DNA from: Pseudorhodoferax sp. Leaf267
GTDB taxonomy: Bacteria; Pseudomonadota; Gammaproteobacteria; Burkholderiales; Burkholderiaceae_C
Direction: 5' to 3'
NCBI RefSeq assembly: GCF_001422405.1
Contig: NZ_LMMV01000021.1
Location: 248,858 to 312,857 of the forward strand
DNA: 64,000 nt
Shown: in pieces, positions 31,113 to 41,150 of the stretch
How positions within the stretch are numbered: position 1 is the stretch's first letter
How the letters are laid out: each line of letters begins with the position of its first letter
Translations under genes and position numbers: made by a program
The notes under the pieces: model-generated
Databases searched by the model: none
Seen by the model: the letters and a program-made list of their open reading frames with translations, nothing else
Told to the model about the DNA's origin: nothing

Positions 31113-34100
31113 TCAGCCCACCCAGCGCCGCGCGTTGTGCCAGATCTCCATCCAGGGGCTGGCCGCGCTCTTGTCGCCAGGTGTCCAGCTCATCTGGATG
31201 TTGCGGAACACGCGCTCGGGGTGCGGCATCATGGCCGTGAAGCGGCCGTCGGCCGTGGTCACCGCCGTCAGGCCGCCGGGGCTGCCGTTCGGGTTGGTCG
31301 GGTAGGCCTCGGTGGGCTGGCCCCGGTGGTCGGTGTAGCGCATGGCGGCAATCGCCCTGGCCGCATCGCCGCGCTGCGAGAAGTTGGCAAAGCCCTCGCC
31401 GTGCGCCACCGCGATCGGCAGCCGGCTGCCGGCCATGCCGTGGAAGAACAGGCTGGGCGAGGCCAGCACCTCCACCTGCGACAGCCGCGCCTCGAAACGC
31501 TCGCTGCGGTTGGTGGTGAAGCGCGGCCAGGCCTGCGCGCCCGGGATGATGTCGGCCAGCTCGGCGAACATCTGGCAGCCGTTGCACACGCCCAGGCCGA
31601 AGGTGTCGCCCCGGCCGAAGAAGGCCTGGAACTGCGCCGCCAGCTGCGGGTGGAAGGTGATGGACCGCGCCCAGCCGATGCCCGCGCCCAGCGTGTCGCC
31701 GTAGCTGAAGCCGCCGCAGGCCACCAGGCCCTGGAACTGCGCCAGGTCCATGCGGCCGGTCTGCAGGTCGGTCATGTGCACGTCGAAGGCCTCGAAGCCG
31801 GCCTGCGTGAAGGCCCAGGCCATTTCCACATGCGAGTTCACACCCTGCTCGCGCAGCACAGCCACCTTGGGGCGGCTCTTGAGCAGGGCTGGTGCCACGG
31901 CGGTCGTCGGCGTGAACGTCAGCGCCACGTGCAGGCCGGTGTCCTCGGGCGCGCCGCAGGCGGCGTGCTCGGCGTCCGCACCGGCCGGGTTGTCGCGCTG
32001 CTGGCAGATCTTCCAGCTAACGCTGTCCCAGACCTGGTGCAGGTCGGCCAGCGGCGCGCTGAACACGGCCCTTGTGTCGCGCCAGACCTGGATCTCGCCC
32101 ACGCCCGCGTCGATCGCTCCGCCGGCGGGCCGCGTCTTGCCGATGAAATGGCTGTGCTTGGACAGGCCGTGCGTGCGCAGCACCTGCATCACCTCGTTGC
32201 GCTCGCTGGTGCGCACCTGCAGCACCACGCCCAGCTCCTCGTTGAACAAGGCCTTGAGTGTCAGTTCCTCGCGCCGGGCCGAGACCTGGCTGGCCCAGTT
32301 CTTTGCGTCGCCGTACTCGGCACGGCTGTCGCTGATGCCGTCGCCTTCGGTGACCAGCATGTCCACGTTCAGCGCCACGCCGACATGGCCGGCGAAGGCC
32401 ATTTCACAGACGGTGGCGAGCAGGCCGCCGTCGCTGCGGTCGTGGTAGGCCAGGATGCGGCCCTGGCTGCGCAACTCGTTCACCGCGGCGACCAGCGCCA
32501 CGAGGTCCTTGGGGTCGTCCAGGTCCGGCGCCACATCGCCCACCTGGCCCAGCGTCTGCGCCAGGATGCTGCCGCCCATGCGGTGCTGGCCACGGCCCAG
32601 GTCAATGAGCACCAGCGTGCTGTCGGCTTCGGTCGCATCGAGTTGCGGTGTCAGCGTCCCGCGCACGTCGGCCAGCGTGGCGAAGGCCGTGACGATCAGG
32701 CTGACCGGCGAGCTGACCTGCTTGGCCTGGCCTGCATCGGACCACTGGGTGCGCATGGACAACGAATCCTTGCCGACCGGCACCGAGATGCCGAGTGCGG
32801 GGCACAGCTCCATGCCCACGGCCTTCACCGTGGCATACAGTGCGGCGTCTTCGCCGGGCTGGCCGCAGGCGGCCATCCAGTTGGCCGACAGCTTCACGCG
32901 CGGCAGTTCGATCGGCGCGGCCAGCAGGTTGGTGATGGCTTCTGCGACCGCCATGCGGCCCGAGGCTGGCGCGTCGATCACGGCCAGGGGCGTGCGCTCG
33001 CCCAGGCTCATGGCCTCGCCTGCGAAGCCTGCGTAGTCGGCCAGCGTCACGGCGCAGTCGGCCACCGGCACCTGCCACGGGCCGACCATCTGGTCGCGGT
33101 GCGACAGGCCGCCCACGGTGCGGTCGCCGATGGTGATCAGGAAGCGCTTGGACGCGACCGTCGGGTGCGCCAGCACGTCGATCACGGCCTGTTGCAGCGT
33201 CGCGTCGTTCAGGTCCAGCGGCGCGAACTGGCGCGCCACGGACTGCACATCGCGGTGCATCTTGGGCGGCTTGCCGAGCAGCACTTCCATGGGCATGTCG
33301 ACCGGCGCGTCCTCGGCCGCCAGCACCAGCTGGCGCTCTTCGGTGGCGCGGCCGACCACGGCGAACGGGCAGCGCTCGCGGGCGCAGAACGCCGAGAAGC
33401 GCTCCAGCGACTCGGGTGCGATCGCCAGGACATAGCGCTCCTGGCTCTCGTTGCACCAGATTTCCTTGGGCGCCATGCCCGACTCTTCCAGCGGCACGGC
33501 CGACAGCTCGAAGCGGGCGCCGCGACCGGCGTCGTTGGTCAGCTCCGGGAAGGCGTTGGAGAGGCCGCCCGCACCCACGTCATGGATCGCCAGGATGGGG
33601 TTCTCCGCGCCGAGCTGCCAGCAGCGGTTGATGACCTCCTGCGCGCGGCGCTCGATCTCGGGGTTGCCGCGCTGTACGGAGTCGAAGTCCAGCTCCGCCG
33701 CGTTCGCGCCCGTCGCCATGGAGCTGGCCGCGCTGCCGCCCATGCCGATGCGCATGCCGGGGCCGCCGAGCTGGATCAGCAACGCGCCGGCCGGGAACTG
33801 GATCTTCCTGGTCTGGTCGGCCGCGATGGCACCCAGGCCGCCCGCGATCATGATGGGCTTGTGGTAGCCGCGGCGCAGGCTGTCCACGTCGGAGGGGGCG
33901 GTCTGCTCGTATTCGCGGAAGTAGCCCAGCAGGTTGGGCCGGCCGAACTCGTTGTTGAAGGCCGCGCCACCCAGCGGACCCTCGGTCATGATCTGCAGCG
34001 GGCTGGCGATGTGCTCGGGCTTGCCATACGCGTCATCACCCTCGGCAGGCCAGAGCTTGGAGACGGTGAAGCCGGTCAGCCCGGCCTTGGGCCTGGAGCC

Positions 34101-35096
34101 GCGGCCCGTCGCGCCCTCGTCGCGGATCTCGCCGCCCGCGCCCGTGGACGCCCCCGGGAAGGGCGAGATCGCCGTCGGGTGGTTGTGCGTCTCCACCTTC
34201 ATGAGCACATGGTGCAGCGCGCTCTGGCTGGCGTAAGCCCCGCCCTCGCCCGGCACGAAGCGCTCGACCTGGCTGCCTTCCATCACGGAGGCGTTGTCGG
34301 AGTAGGCGACCACCGTGTGCTGCGGCGCCAGCTGGTGCGTGTTGCGGATCATGCCGAACAGGCTCAGCGCCTGGTCCTCGCCGTCGATGGTGAACCTGGC
34401 GTTGAAGATCTTGTGCCGGCAATGCTCGCTGTTGGCCTGCGCGAACATCATGAGTTCCACGTCGGTCGGGTTGCGCTTGAGCTTGGTGAAAGCATCCAGC
34501 AGGTAATCGATCTCGTCGGTGGCCAGCGCCAGGCCGAATTCCTTGTTGGCCGATTCCAGCGCGCCGCGCCCGCCGCCCAGCACGTCGATCCGCGCCATGG
34601 GGGCAGCCTGCAGCGTGGCGAACAGGCGCTCGGCCTGCTGGCGGTCGGCCAGCACGCTCTCGGTCATGCGGTCGTGCAGCAGCGCGGCCACGGCCTGCAG
34701 CTGCTCGGGGCCCAGGGCGGGCTTGCCGCCCAGCAAGCCGCTTTTGAGCACCAGCCGGTATTCGGTGATGCGCTCGATGCGGCGCACGGGCAGGCCGCAG
34801 TTGTGGGCGATGTCGGTCGCCTTGGAGGCCCAGGGCGAGACCGTGCCCAGGCGCGGCGTGACGACCAGCGCCGGCCCGTCCTGCGGGCCGCTGTAGGGAT
34901 CGCCGTAGTCCAGCAGCGCACCCAGGCGCTGGGCCGCCGCAGCATCCAGCGGCGCATCGGCCAGCACCAGGTGCACATGGCGGGCAGCCAGCCCGGTGAT
35001 CTTCTCGTGGACCGCCTGCAGGCGGGGAAGCAGTTGCTGGACGCGGAAGTCGCTCAGGGCGTTACCGCCTTCGAGCTGGATCAGGTGCGAGGTCAC
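31113..35096 (-). CDS. purL: Phosphoribosylformylglycinamidine synthase
   Basis: The 1327-residue single-chain enzyme performs the fourth step of purine synthesis, using ATP and glutamine. Domains in order are an N-terminal PurS-like part, the FGAR-AT linker ([32 protein letters not shown]), two AIRS-type ATP domains ([33 protein letters not shown]), and a C-terminal glutaminase with Cys in [13 protein letters not shown] and His/Glu in MPHPERVFR. The GTG at 35096 gives the family-typical start; a TTG at 35138 is the alternative. It is divergent from map. Confidence 0.95.
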   Translation of the reverse strand: MTSHLIQLEGGNALSDFRVQQLLPRLQAVHEKITGLAARHVHLVLADAPLDAAAAQRLGALLDYGDPYSGPQDGPALVVTPRLGTVSPWASKATDIAHNCGLPVRRIERITEYRLVLKSGLLGGKPALGPEQLQAVAALLHDRMTESVLADRQQAERLFATLQAAPMARIDVLGGGRGALESANKEFGLALATDEIDYLLDAFTKLKRNPTDVELMMFAQANSEHCRHKIFNARFTIDGEDQALSLFGMIRNTHQLAPQHTVVAYSDNASVMEGSQVERFVPGEGGAYASQSALHHVLMKVETHNHPTAISPFPGASTGAGGEIRDEGATGRGSRPKAGLTGFTVSKLWPAEGDDAYGKPEHIASPLQIMTEGPLGGAAFNNEFGRPNLLGYFREYEQTAPSDVDSLRRGYHKPIMIAGGLGAIAADQTRKIQFPAGALLIQLGGPGMRIGMGGSAASSMATGANAAELDFDSVQRGNPEIERRAQEVINRCWQLGAENPILAIHDVGAGGLSNAFPELTNDAGRGARFELSAVPLEESGMAPKEIWCNESQERYVLAIAPESLERFSAFCARERCPFAVVGRATEERQLVLAAEDAPVDMPMEVLLGKPPKMHRDVQSVARQFAPLDLNDATLQQAVIDVLAHPTVASKRFLITIGDRTVGGLSHRDQMVGPWQVPVADCAVTLADYAGFAGEAMSLGERTPLAVIDAPASGRMAVAEAITNLLAAPIELPRVKLSANWMAACGQPGEDAALYATVKAVGMELCPALGISVPVGKDSLSMRTQWSDAGQAKQVSSPVSLIVTAFATLADVRGTLTPQLDATEADSTLVLIDLGRGQHRMGGSILAQTLGQVGDVAPDLDDPKDLVALVAAVNELRSQGRILAYHDRSDGGLLATVCEMAFAGHVGVALNVDMLVTEGDGISDSRAEYGDAKNWASQVSARREELTLKALFNEELGVVLQVRTSERNEVMQVLRTHGLSKHSHFIGKTRPAGGAIDAGVGEIQVWRDTRAVFSAPLADLHQVWDSVSWKICQQRDNPAGADAEHAACGAPEDTGLHVALTFTPTTAVAPALLKSRPKVAVLREQGVNSHVEMAWAFTQAGFEAFDVHMTDLQTGRMDLAQFQGLVACGGFSYGDTLGAGIGWARSITFHPQLAAQFQAFFGRGDTFGLGVCNGCQMFAELADIIPGAQAWPRFTTNRSERFEARLSQVEVLASPSLFFHGMAGSRLPIAVAHGEGFANFSQRGDAARAIAAMRYTDHRGQPTEAYPTNPNGSPGGLTAVTTADGRFTAMMPHPERVFRNIQMSWTPGDKSAASPWMEIWHNARRWVG

Positions 35097-35186
35097 GTTG
35101 GGCGGCCTGTGGGTGGTGGCGGGTGGCGCCCCTGACAACCGCTGAATGGGGCTGCCCGGCGCCGCCCGGAAGCGGAAAAGTCGGCA

Positions 35187-35192
35187 ATTTTA
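35187..35192 (-). promoter_or_regulatory. Possible purL -10 box
   Basis: The minus strand reads TAAAAT (5 of 6 consensus bases) about 90 bases before the purL GTG, in the short AT-rich part of the map-purL gap. No convincing -35 was found. Confidence 0.3.
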
Positions 35193-35219
35193 GCGACGGC
35201 TTCCCATGGAAAACCCGAG

Positions 35220-35228
35220 TGGGATAAT
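35220..35228 (+). promoter_or_regulatory. Extended -10 directly before map
   Basis: TGG then GATAAT forms a TGn-extended -10 with 5 of 6 consensus bases. Only 8 bases separate it from the map ATG at 35237, and no Shine-Dalgarno lies between. The transcript would start within a few bases of the ATG, suggesting a leaderless or nearly leaderless mRNA. Confidence 0.5.
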
Positions 35229-35236
35229 TCCGCACC

Positions 35237-36079
35237 ATGAGCATCACCATCAAAGACGCCGCCGGCATCGCTGGCATGCGCGAGGCCTGCCGGCTGGCCT
35301 CCGAAGTGCTGGACTACCTGACCCCCCACGTCGCAGCCGGTGTGACGACCAAGGAAATCGACCGCCTGGCCCATGCCTACATGGTCGACGTGCAGGGCAC
35401 GCGTTCGGCCACGGTGGGCTACCAGCCGCCCGGCTACCCGCCCTACCCGGCTTCGCTGTGCACTTCGCTCAACCACGTGGTCTGCCACGGCATCCCGAAC
35501 GAGAAGCCGCTCAAGAAGGGCGACATCATGAACATCGATGTCACCGTGATCACCAAGGACGGCTGGTTCGGCGACAACAGCCGCATGTACATCATCGGCG
35601 AAGGCTCCATCGCGGCCAGGCGCCTGGTGTCCGTCACCTACGACGCCATGTGGCACGGCATCGTGAAGGTCAAGCCCGGCGCCCGGCTGGGCGACATCGG
35701 CCACGCCATCCAGAAGTTCGCCGAGAGCCAGGGCTTCTCGGTGGTGCGCGAGTTCTGCGGCCACGGCATCGGCAAGGTCTTCCATGAAGAGCCGCAGGTG
35801 CTGCATTACGGCCGGCCCGGCACGCTGGAAGAGCTCAAGCCCGGCATGACCTTCACCATCGAGCCCATGATCAACGCCGGCCGGCGCGAAATCAAGGACG
35901 GCCCCGAGAAGGACGGCTGGACCATCGTCACCAAGGACCATTCCCTGTCCGCCCAATGGGAGCACACGGTGCTGGTCACCGAGACCGGCTACGAAGTGTT
36001 GACCCTGTCGGCCGGCAGCCTGGCCCCTCCGGCCTTCGTTCAGGCCCTGGCTCAACCCACCCCGGCCGTCGCAGCTTGA
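35237..36079 (+). CDS. map: Methionine aminopeptidase type I
   Basis: The 280-residue metalloenzyme removes the first Met from new proteins. Its metal ligands can be placed: Asp in MNIDVTVI, Asp in FGDNSRMY, His in [13 protein letters not shown], and Glu in TIEPMINAG and QWEHTVLVT. The ending ([19 protein letters not shown]) is a short non-conserved tail. Its TGA overlaps the TTG start of glnD. Confidence 0.96.
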   Translation: MSITIKDAAGIAGMREACRLASEVLDYLTPHVAAGVTTKEIDRLAHAYMVDVQGTRSATVGYQPPGYPPYPASLCTSLNHVVCHGIPNEKPLKKGDIMNIDVTVITKDGWFGDNSRMYIIGEGSIAARRLVSVTYDAMWHGIVKVKPGARLGDIGHAIQKFAESQGFSVVREFCGHGIGKVFHEEPQVLHYGRPGTLEELKPGMTFTIEPMINAGRREIKDGPEKDGWTIVTKDHSLSAQWEHTVLVTETGYEVLTLSAGSLAPPAFVQALAQPTPAVAA

Positions 36080-38739
36080 GCAGCCTGCCCGCCGTCGACC
36101 AGGCCGCGCCGCTAGCCGCGCCGCTCGAGCTGCCTGCGCTGCGCGCCCAGTACCAGCAGCGCAAGTCCGAGCTGCTCAAGACCGTGCGCGATTCCGGCGC
36201 CAGCACGCGCGGCGTGCACGCCACGCTGCAGAGCCTGGCCCGGCTGGCCGACGACGCGCTGCGCACGCTGTGGGAGCGCGCCGGCTTCGACAACACCTTC
36301 GCCTTGATCGCGGTGGGCGGCTTCGGTCGCGGCGAATTGTTCCCCTACTCGGATGTGGACGTGCTGCTGATGCTGCCCGACGGCGATTCGCCCGAGCAAT
36401 CGCCAGCGCTGAAGTCGCGCATCGAAGGCTTCATCGGCAGCTGCTGGGACGCCGGCCTGGAAATCGGCTCGTCGGTGCGCAACATCAAGGAATGCCTGGC
36501 CGAGGCCGAGAAAGACGTGACCGTGCAGACCTCGCTGCTCGAATCGCGCCTGGTCGCCGGCAGCACCGGCCTGTACGCCCTGTTCGGCAAGCAGCTGCAA
36601 AGGGCCATGGACCCGCGCGCCTTTCTGGTCGCCAAGACGCTGGAAATGCGCCAGCGCCACAACAAGTTCGAGAACACGCCGTATTCGCTGGAGCCCAACT
36701 GCAAGGAATCGCCGGGCGGCCTGCGCGACCTGCAGCTGCTCCTGTGGATCACCAAGGCCGCAGGCCTGGGCAGGAGCTGGGACGAACTCGTGCGCACCGG
36801 CCTGGCCACGGCGCTCGAAGTGCGGCAGATCAAGCGCAACGAGGCCTTGCTGAGCCTGATCCGCGCACGCCTGCACCTGATCGCAGGCCGGCGCGAAGAC
36901 CGCCTGGTGTTCGACCTGCAGACGGCCGTGGCCGAGTCCTTCGGCTACCGGTCCGAAGCGTCCGACGGCTCCATGGCCCTGGTGCGCGCCAGCGAGCAGC
37001 TCATGCGCCGCTACTACTGGGCGGCCAAGGCCGTGGCCCAGCTGAACCAGATCCTGATGCTCAACATCGAGGAGCGGCTGAACCCTTCCACGCATGCGCT
37101 GCGGCCGATCAACGAGCGCTTTTATGAGAAGGCCGGGATGATCGAGGTGGCCAGCGACGACCTGTACCACCGGCATCCGCACGCCATCCTCGAAACCTTT
37201 TTGCTGTTCGAGAGCACGGTCGGCATCCGCGGCCTGTCGGCCCGCACGCTGCGCGCGCTGTACAACGCGCGCGGCCTCATGACGGCGCGCTTTCGCAACG
37301 ACCCGGTCAACCGCGAGACCTTCCGCCGCATCCTGCAGCAGCCGGCCGGCATCACGCACGCCATGCGGCTGATGAACCAGACCTCGGTGCTGGGCCGCTA
37401 CCTGTGGGTGTTTCGCAAGATCGTGGGGCAGATGCAGCACGACCTGTTCCACGTCTACACCGTGGACCAGCACATCCTGATGGTGCTGCGCAACGTGCGC
37501 CGCTTCTTCATGGCCGAGCATGCGCACGAGTACCCCTCGTGCTCGCAGCTCGCCGCGGGCTGGGACAAGCCCTGGATCCTCTACATCGCCGCGCTGTTCC
37601 ACGACATCGCCAAGGGCCGCGGCGGCGACCATTCCGAAGTCGGCGCGCGCGACGTGCGGCGCTTTTGCCTGCTGCACGGCATCGACCGGCAGGACAGCAA
37701 GCTCATCGAATTCCTGGTCGCCGAGCACCTCACGCTGTCGCGCATCGCGCAAAAGGCCGACCTGTCGGACCCCGACGTGATCAACGCCTTCGCCAAGCGC
37801 GTGGGCAACGAGCGCTACCTGACAGCCCTGTACCTGCTGACGGTGGCCGACATCCGTGGCACCTCGCCCAAGGTCTGGAACGCGTGGAAGGGCAAGCTGC
37901 TCGAGGACCTGTTCCGCTACACGCTGCGCGCGCTGGGCGGCCGTGCCCCCGACCCGGACGCCGAGATCGAAGCGCGCAAGCGCGAGGCGCTGGTGCTGCT
38001 GGCCCTGCATGCCGAGCCCTTCGAGTCGCACAAGGTGCTGTGGGACACCCTGGACGTCAGCTACTTCATGCGCCACGACGCCGCCGACATCGCCTGGCAC
38101 GCGCGCCAGCTCGCGCGCCACGTGCGGCCCGGCCAGATGCCCGACGGCCTGGAAGACCGGCCCTCGGCGATCGTGCGTGCACGCCAGTCGCCGGTGGGCG
38201 AAGGCCTGCAGGTGATGGTCTACACAGCCGACCGCTCCGACCTGTTCGCGCGCATCTGCGGCTACTTCGACCAGGGCGGCTTCTCCATCGTCGACGCCAA
38301 GGTGCACACGGCCAAGAACGGCTTCGCGCTGGACACGTTCCAGGTGGTCACCTCGATGCTGCCCGAGCACTACCGCGAGCTGACCAGCATGGTCGAGGCC
38401 GACCTGCTGCTGGCGCTGCAAGCCGACGGCCCGCTGCCCGCGCCTGGCCGCGGCCGCGTGTCGCGCCGCGTCAAGAGCTTCCCGATCGCGCCGCGCGTGG
38501 ACCTGCAGCCCGACGACAAGGCCCAGCGCTGGCTGCTCGGCATCTCGGCCAGCGACCGGCCCGGCCTGTTGTACCTGGTGGCCCGCGTGCTGGCGCACCA
38601 CGACATCAGCGTGCAGCTGGCCAAGGTGACGACCCTGGGCGAGCGCGTGGAAGATACCTTCCTCGTGCATGGGCCTGCGCTGCAGCAGAACCGCATGCAG
38701 ATCGAGATCGAGACCGAGCTGCTCGAAGCACTGGCCTGA
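36076..38739 (+). CDS. glnD: PII uridylyltransferase / uridylyl-removing enzyme GlnD
   Basis: The 887-residue bifunctional enzyme adds UMP to PII when glutamine is low and removes it when glutamine is high. It has the nucleotidyltransferase motif [18 protein letters not shown], the GlnE/GlnD helper region around [12 protein letters not shown], an HD hydrolase domain ([18 protein letters not shown]) and two C-terminal ACT domains ([18 protein letters not shown] and [18 protein letters not shown]). The TTG at 36076 overlaps the map stop and gives a normal length. Its substrate PII is encoded at 16384-16722. Confidence 0.95.
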   Translation: MSSLPAVDQAAPLAAPLELPALRAQYQQRKSELLKTVRDSGASTRGVHATLQSLARLADDALRTLWERAGFDNTFALIAVGGFGRGELFPYSDVDVLLMLPDGDSPEQSPALKSRIEGFIGSCWDAGLEIGSSVRNIKECLAEAEKDVTVQTSLLESRLVAGSTGLYALFGKQLQRAMDPRAFLVAKTLEMRQRHNKFENTPYSLEPNCKESPGGLRDLQLLLWITKAAGLGRSWDELVRTGLATALEVRQIKRNEALLSLIRARLHLIAGRREDRLVFDLQTAVAESFGYRSEASDGSMALVRASEQLMRRYYWAAKAVAQLNQILMLNIEERLNPSTHALRPINERFYEKAGMIEVASDDLYHRHPHAILETFLLFESTVGIRGLSARTLRALYNARGLMTARFRNDPVNRETFRRILQQPAGITHAMRLMNQTSVLGRYLWVFRKIVGQMQHDLFHVYTVDQHILMVLRNVRRFFMAEHAHEYPSCSQLAAGWDKPWILYIAALFHDIAKGRGGDHSEVGARDVRRFCLLHGIDRQDSKLIEFLVAEHLTLSRIAQKADLSDPDVINAFAKRVGNERYLTALYLLTVADIRGTSPKVWNAWKGKLLEDLFRYTLRALGGRAPDPDAEIEARKREALVLLALHAEPFESHKVLWDTLDVSYFMRHDAADIAWHARQLARHVRPGQMPDGLEDRPSAIVRARQSPVGEGLQVMVYTADRSDLFARICGYFDQGGFSIVDAKVHTAKNGFALDTFQVVTSMLPEHYRELTSMVEADLLLALQADGPLPAPGRGRVSRRVKSFPIAPRVDLQPDDKAQRWLLGISASDRPGLLYLVARVLAHHDISVQLAKVTTLGERVEDTFLVHGPALQQNRMQIEIETELLEALA

Positions 38740-38744
38740 GCCGC

Positions 38745-39758
38745 ATGCAGCGCCACGCTCTGGCGACAGGCTGGCGCACCATGTGCGCGGCGGGCCTGCT
38801 GCTCGCGGGCTGTGCCGCACCCGCCCCCCCGATGGCCGCCCCCGGCGACGTGGTCGTCAACACCCTGGGCATGCGCCTGGTCCTCGTGCCCGCCGGCAGT
38901 TTCTCCATGGGCAGCGCCGTGCCCTTCGAGACGCTGCAGCGTCTGTATCCCGCGGTCGAGCCCGAGCGCCTGAGGGATCTGGCCGACGAGGCACCGGTGC
39001 ACGAGGTCCGCATCATGCGGCCGTTCTACATGGCGCAGCACGAGCTCACGGTCGGCCAGTTTGCTGCGTTCCTGCAGCGCTCCGGCCATGTGCCCGAATC
39101 CATCGCCGACGGGACCGGAGGCTATGGCTACAACCCCGCCCACCCGGCGCCCACCAGCGCGGGCGGCGATGCGTTCGAAGGCCGCGATCCACGCTATTCA
39201 TGGCGCAACCCAGGCTTCGCGCAGGGCCCGGACCACCCGGTCGTCAATGTCACCTGGCACGACGCACAGGCCCTGGCGCTCTGGCTGTCGCGCCAGGAGG
39301 GCCGCCGCTACCGCCTGCCGACCGAGGCCGAATGGGAATACGCCTGCAGGGCCGGCGACACCCGCCAGCACCCCGTGCCGGACGCGCTGCGCGGCCAGGC
39401 CAATGTGTTCGACCGCGATGCCGCCGTGCTGTGGCCGCAGTGGCAACCGCAGGCGTCCCCGTTCCACGATGGTTTCGTCTTCACGGCGCCGGTGGGTACG
39501 TTCGCGCCGAACGGCTTCGGGCTGCACGACATGCTGGGCAATGTGTGGGAATGGACGGCAGACTGGTACGCACCGGACGCCTATGCCCGCATGCCGCAAA
39601 CCGACCCGCAAGGGCCCGAGGACGGCGGCGTCAAGGTGCGGCGCGGGGGCTCGTGGCACACCTGGCCGCTGTACGCGCGCTGCAGCTACCGGAACTGGAA
39701 CGCACCGACCACGCGCTACACGCTGGTGGGCATCCGCCTGGTGCTCGAAGCCCCCTGA
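38745..39758 (+). CDS. Lipoprotein with formylglycine-generating-enzyme (SUMF1) fold
   Basis: The 337-residue protein has a lipoprotein signal (AGLLLAGCAAP), then an FGE-sulfatase domain: GMRLVLVPAGSFSMGS, FYMAQHELTVGQFAAFL, HPVVNVTWHDAQALALWLS, YRLPTEAEWEYACRAG, MLGNVWEWTADWY and RRGGSWHTWP. The copper-binding cysteine pair of true FGE (GGSxxC...YC) is not in place; Thr stands at the first position. It therefore probably uses the fold for another role, such as ligand binding. It starts 5 bases after glnD and shares its direction. Confidence 0.86.
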   Translation: MQRHALATGWRTMCAAGLLLAGCAAPAPPMAAPGDVVVNTLGMRLVLVPAGSFSMGSAVPFETLQRLYPAVEPERLRDLADEAPVHEVRIMRPFYMAQHELTVGQFAAFLQRSGHVPESIADGTGGYGYNPAHPAPTSAGGDAFEGRDPRYSWRNPGFAQGPDHPVVNVTWHDAQALALWLSRQEGRRYRLPTEAEWEYACRAGDTRQHPVPDALRGQANVFDRDAAVLWPQWQPQASPFHDGFVFTAPVGTFAPNGFGLHDMLGNVWEWTADWYAPDAYARMPQTDPQGPEDGGVKVRRGGSWHTWPLYARCSYRNWNAPTTRYTLVGIRLVLEAP

Positions 39759-39761
39759 CGC

Positions 39762-40421
39762 TCAGTTGTCGATCACGCGCCGCGTGAAGGCTTCCAGATA
39801 GTCCATCAGCGCGTCCGCGCCCTGCACCGCCTCGACTTCGCGGCCGTTGGCGATGCCGGCGGCCAGCAGCGCGTGGCAACGCGCACCCTCCTTGATCTCA
39901 CCCGCGTGCTGGTAGGCGTACCAGAAGCGCCGGCACTGCGTGACCAGCGGCACCACGGCCGTGACGGCCGAGGTGTTGCGGCATGCCGCGTGGTTTGCCA
40001 CGTCGAGGTCGTGGTCGGCGCGCATGTAGGCCTTGAGGTCGTCGCGTGCGGCGGCGGCCACCATGCGGTCGGCGCCCTCGACGATCAGTTGCCGCTCGGC
40101 GGCGTTGGCGCGGCGCGCCGAGCACGAGGCGATCACGCGCTCGAGCACCCGCCGCGTGAGGATGGCATCGAGGTGGTTGGCCAGGTCGATCGGCGAGACG
40201 AGCAGGCCGCGCCGGGGTTGCTGCACGATCAGGCCGATGGACATCAGCCGCATGAGCGCCTCGCGCACGGGTGTGCGGCCGATTCCGACGCGCTCGGAGA
40301 TCTCGGCCTCCACGATCGGGCTGCCGGGCGGCAGGCCCATGGTGGAGATCATGGCCTCGATGGCGTCGAAGGCAATGTCGGCGTCGCGCCGCCTGGGCGC
40401 GGGGGCCTTCTTCTGGGTCAC
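39762..40421 (-). CDS. GntR family regulator (FadR/FCD subfamily)
   Basis: The 219-residue regulator has an N-terminal winged helix (AFDAIEAMISTMGLPPGSPIVEA, RVGIGRTPVREALMRLMSIGLI, PRRGLLVSPID) and a C-terminal all-helical FCD effector domain with metal-ligand-type His residues (DHDLDVANHAACRN, RCHALLAAGIANGR). The GTG at 40421 has AGGA about 9 bases before it; the GTG at 40445 has no such site. It is divergent from the TRAP transporter operon and is its likely regulator, responding to the imported compound or a product. Confidence 0.87.
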   Translation of the reverse strand: MTQKKAPAPRRRDADIAFDAIEAMISTMGLPPGSPIVEAEISERVGIGRTPVREALMRLMSIGLIVQQPRRGLLVSPIDLANHLDAILTRRVLERVIASCSARRANAAERQLIVEGADRMVAAAARDDLKAYMRADHDLDVANHAACRNTSAVTAVVPLVTQCRRFWYAYQHAGEIKEGARCHALLAAGIANGREVEAVQGADALMDYLEAFTRRVIDN

Positions 40422-40474
40422 GGCGTCGGTTCCTCGGGTAAGCACGGGTGCGAAATCGTGGCACCCAACTTGCT

Positions 40475-40502
40475 TTGAACTCTAGCATACGGCTAATATA
40501 TT
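40475..40502 (+). promoter_or_regulatory. TRAP operon promoter with candidate GntR operator
   Basis: TTGAAC (40475-40480) and TATATT (40497-40502) are 16 bases apart, a good sigma-70 match in an AT-rich patch. Inside the spacer is the inverted repeat TAGC-ATACG-GCTA (40483-40495), where a FadR-type repressor would block polymerase. The operator call is inference. Confidence 0.5.
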
Positions 40503-40528
40503 TAAAATATTCTCAAGGAATACCCAAG

Positions 40529-41149
40529 ATGCAGCACGATGCCCCATGGCGGCGCGGCAGGTTGTCCACTCTGGTGCTCGACGCCTCTGGCGTCGTGCTG
40601 CGTGTGGAGCGCCAGCTGATCCTGTGGCTGATGGCGCTGCTGCTGGTGCTGATCCTCGTGAACGTGGTCACGCGCTACACCGGCATGCCGATTTACTGGA
40701 TCGACGAGGCGGCCGTGTACTCCGTCGTGTGGCTTACCTTCGTCGGCGGCTCGGCGATGACGCGGCTGCGCATGGATTTCGCCGTGACGCTGCTGACCGA
40801 GAAGCTGGGCGCGCGGCTGGCGCGCGGGTTCAAGCTCCTCGCGGGGTTCGGCGTGCTGTTCTTCGGCCTGGCCATGCTGGTGATGTGCTGGCTCTGGATG
40901 GACCCGATCGGCATTGCACGCGCAGGGTTCGACGCGAAGGAGTTCGCCGGCAGCTCGTTCAACTTCCTCTACACCGAGCGCACGCAGACGCTGAACTGGC
41001 CGACCTGGCTGCTGCAGACCATCCTGCCGCTGTTCTCCGCCACGCTGAGCCTGCACGCCGCGGCCAACCTGATCGAGGACATCGGCTGGCAGCCCAGGCG
41101 CCGGCACAGCGGCTTCCCCGCATCCGATGCCGACGCGGTGGTGAACTGA
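40529..41149 (+). CDS. TRAP transporter small permease (DctQ-like)
   Basis: The 206-residue membrane protein has the four-helix DctQ pattern: LWLMALLLVLILVNVVTRY, then PIYWIDEAAVYSVVWLTFVGGSAMTRLR (family signature with EA and GG), a third helix near residue 110 and a fourth near 160. It joins the large permease in a Na+-driven uptake system fed by the binding protein encoded at 42448. AAGGA lies before the ATG. The large-permease ATG follows one base after its stop. Confidence 0.9.
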   Translation: MQHDAPWRRGRLSTLVLDASGVVLRVERQLILWLMALLLVLILVNVVTRYTGMPIYWIDEAAVYSVVWLTFVGGSAMTRLRMDFAVTLLTEKLGARLARGFKLLAGFGVLFFGLAMLVMCWLWMDPIGIARAGFDAKEFAGSSFNFLYTERTQTLNWPTWLLQTILPLFSATLSLHAAANLIEDIGWQPRRRHSGFPASDADAVVN

Positions 41150-41150
41150 G

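Noticed and set aside
30975-35135. A 1386-codon open frame opposite purL
   Set aside because: It mirrors purL codon by codon and reads as His/Gln/Arg/Ala-rich low-complexity protein without domains. Long antisense frames are a by-product of strong GC bias at third positions.
37404-39758. Apparent 784-residue frame joining the glnD 3' region to the formylglycine-fold protein
   Set aside because: glnD is intact in another frame to 38739. The lipoprotein has its own ATG and signal peptide at 38745.
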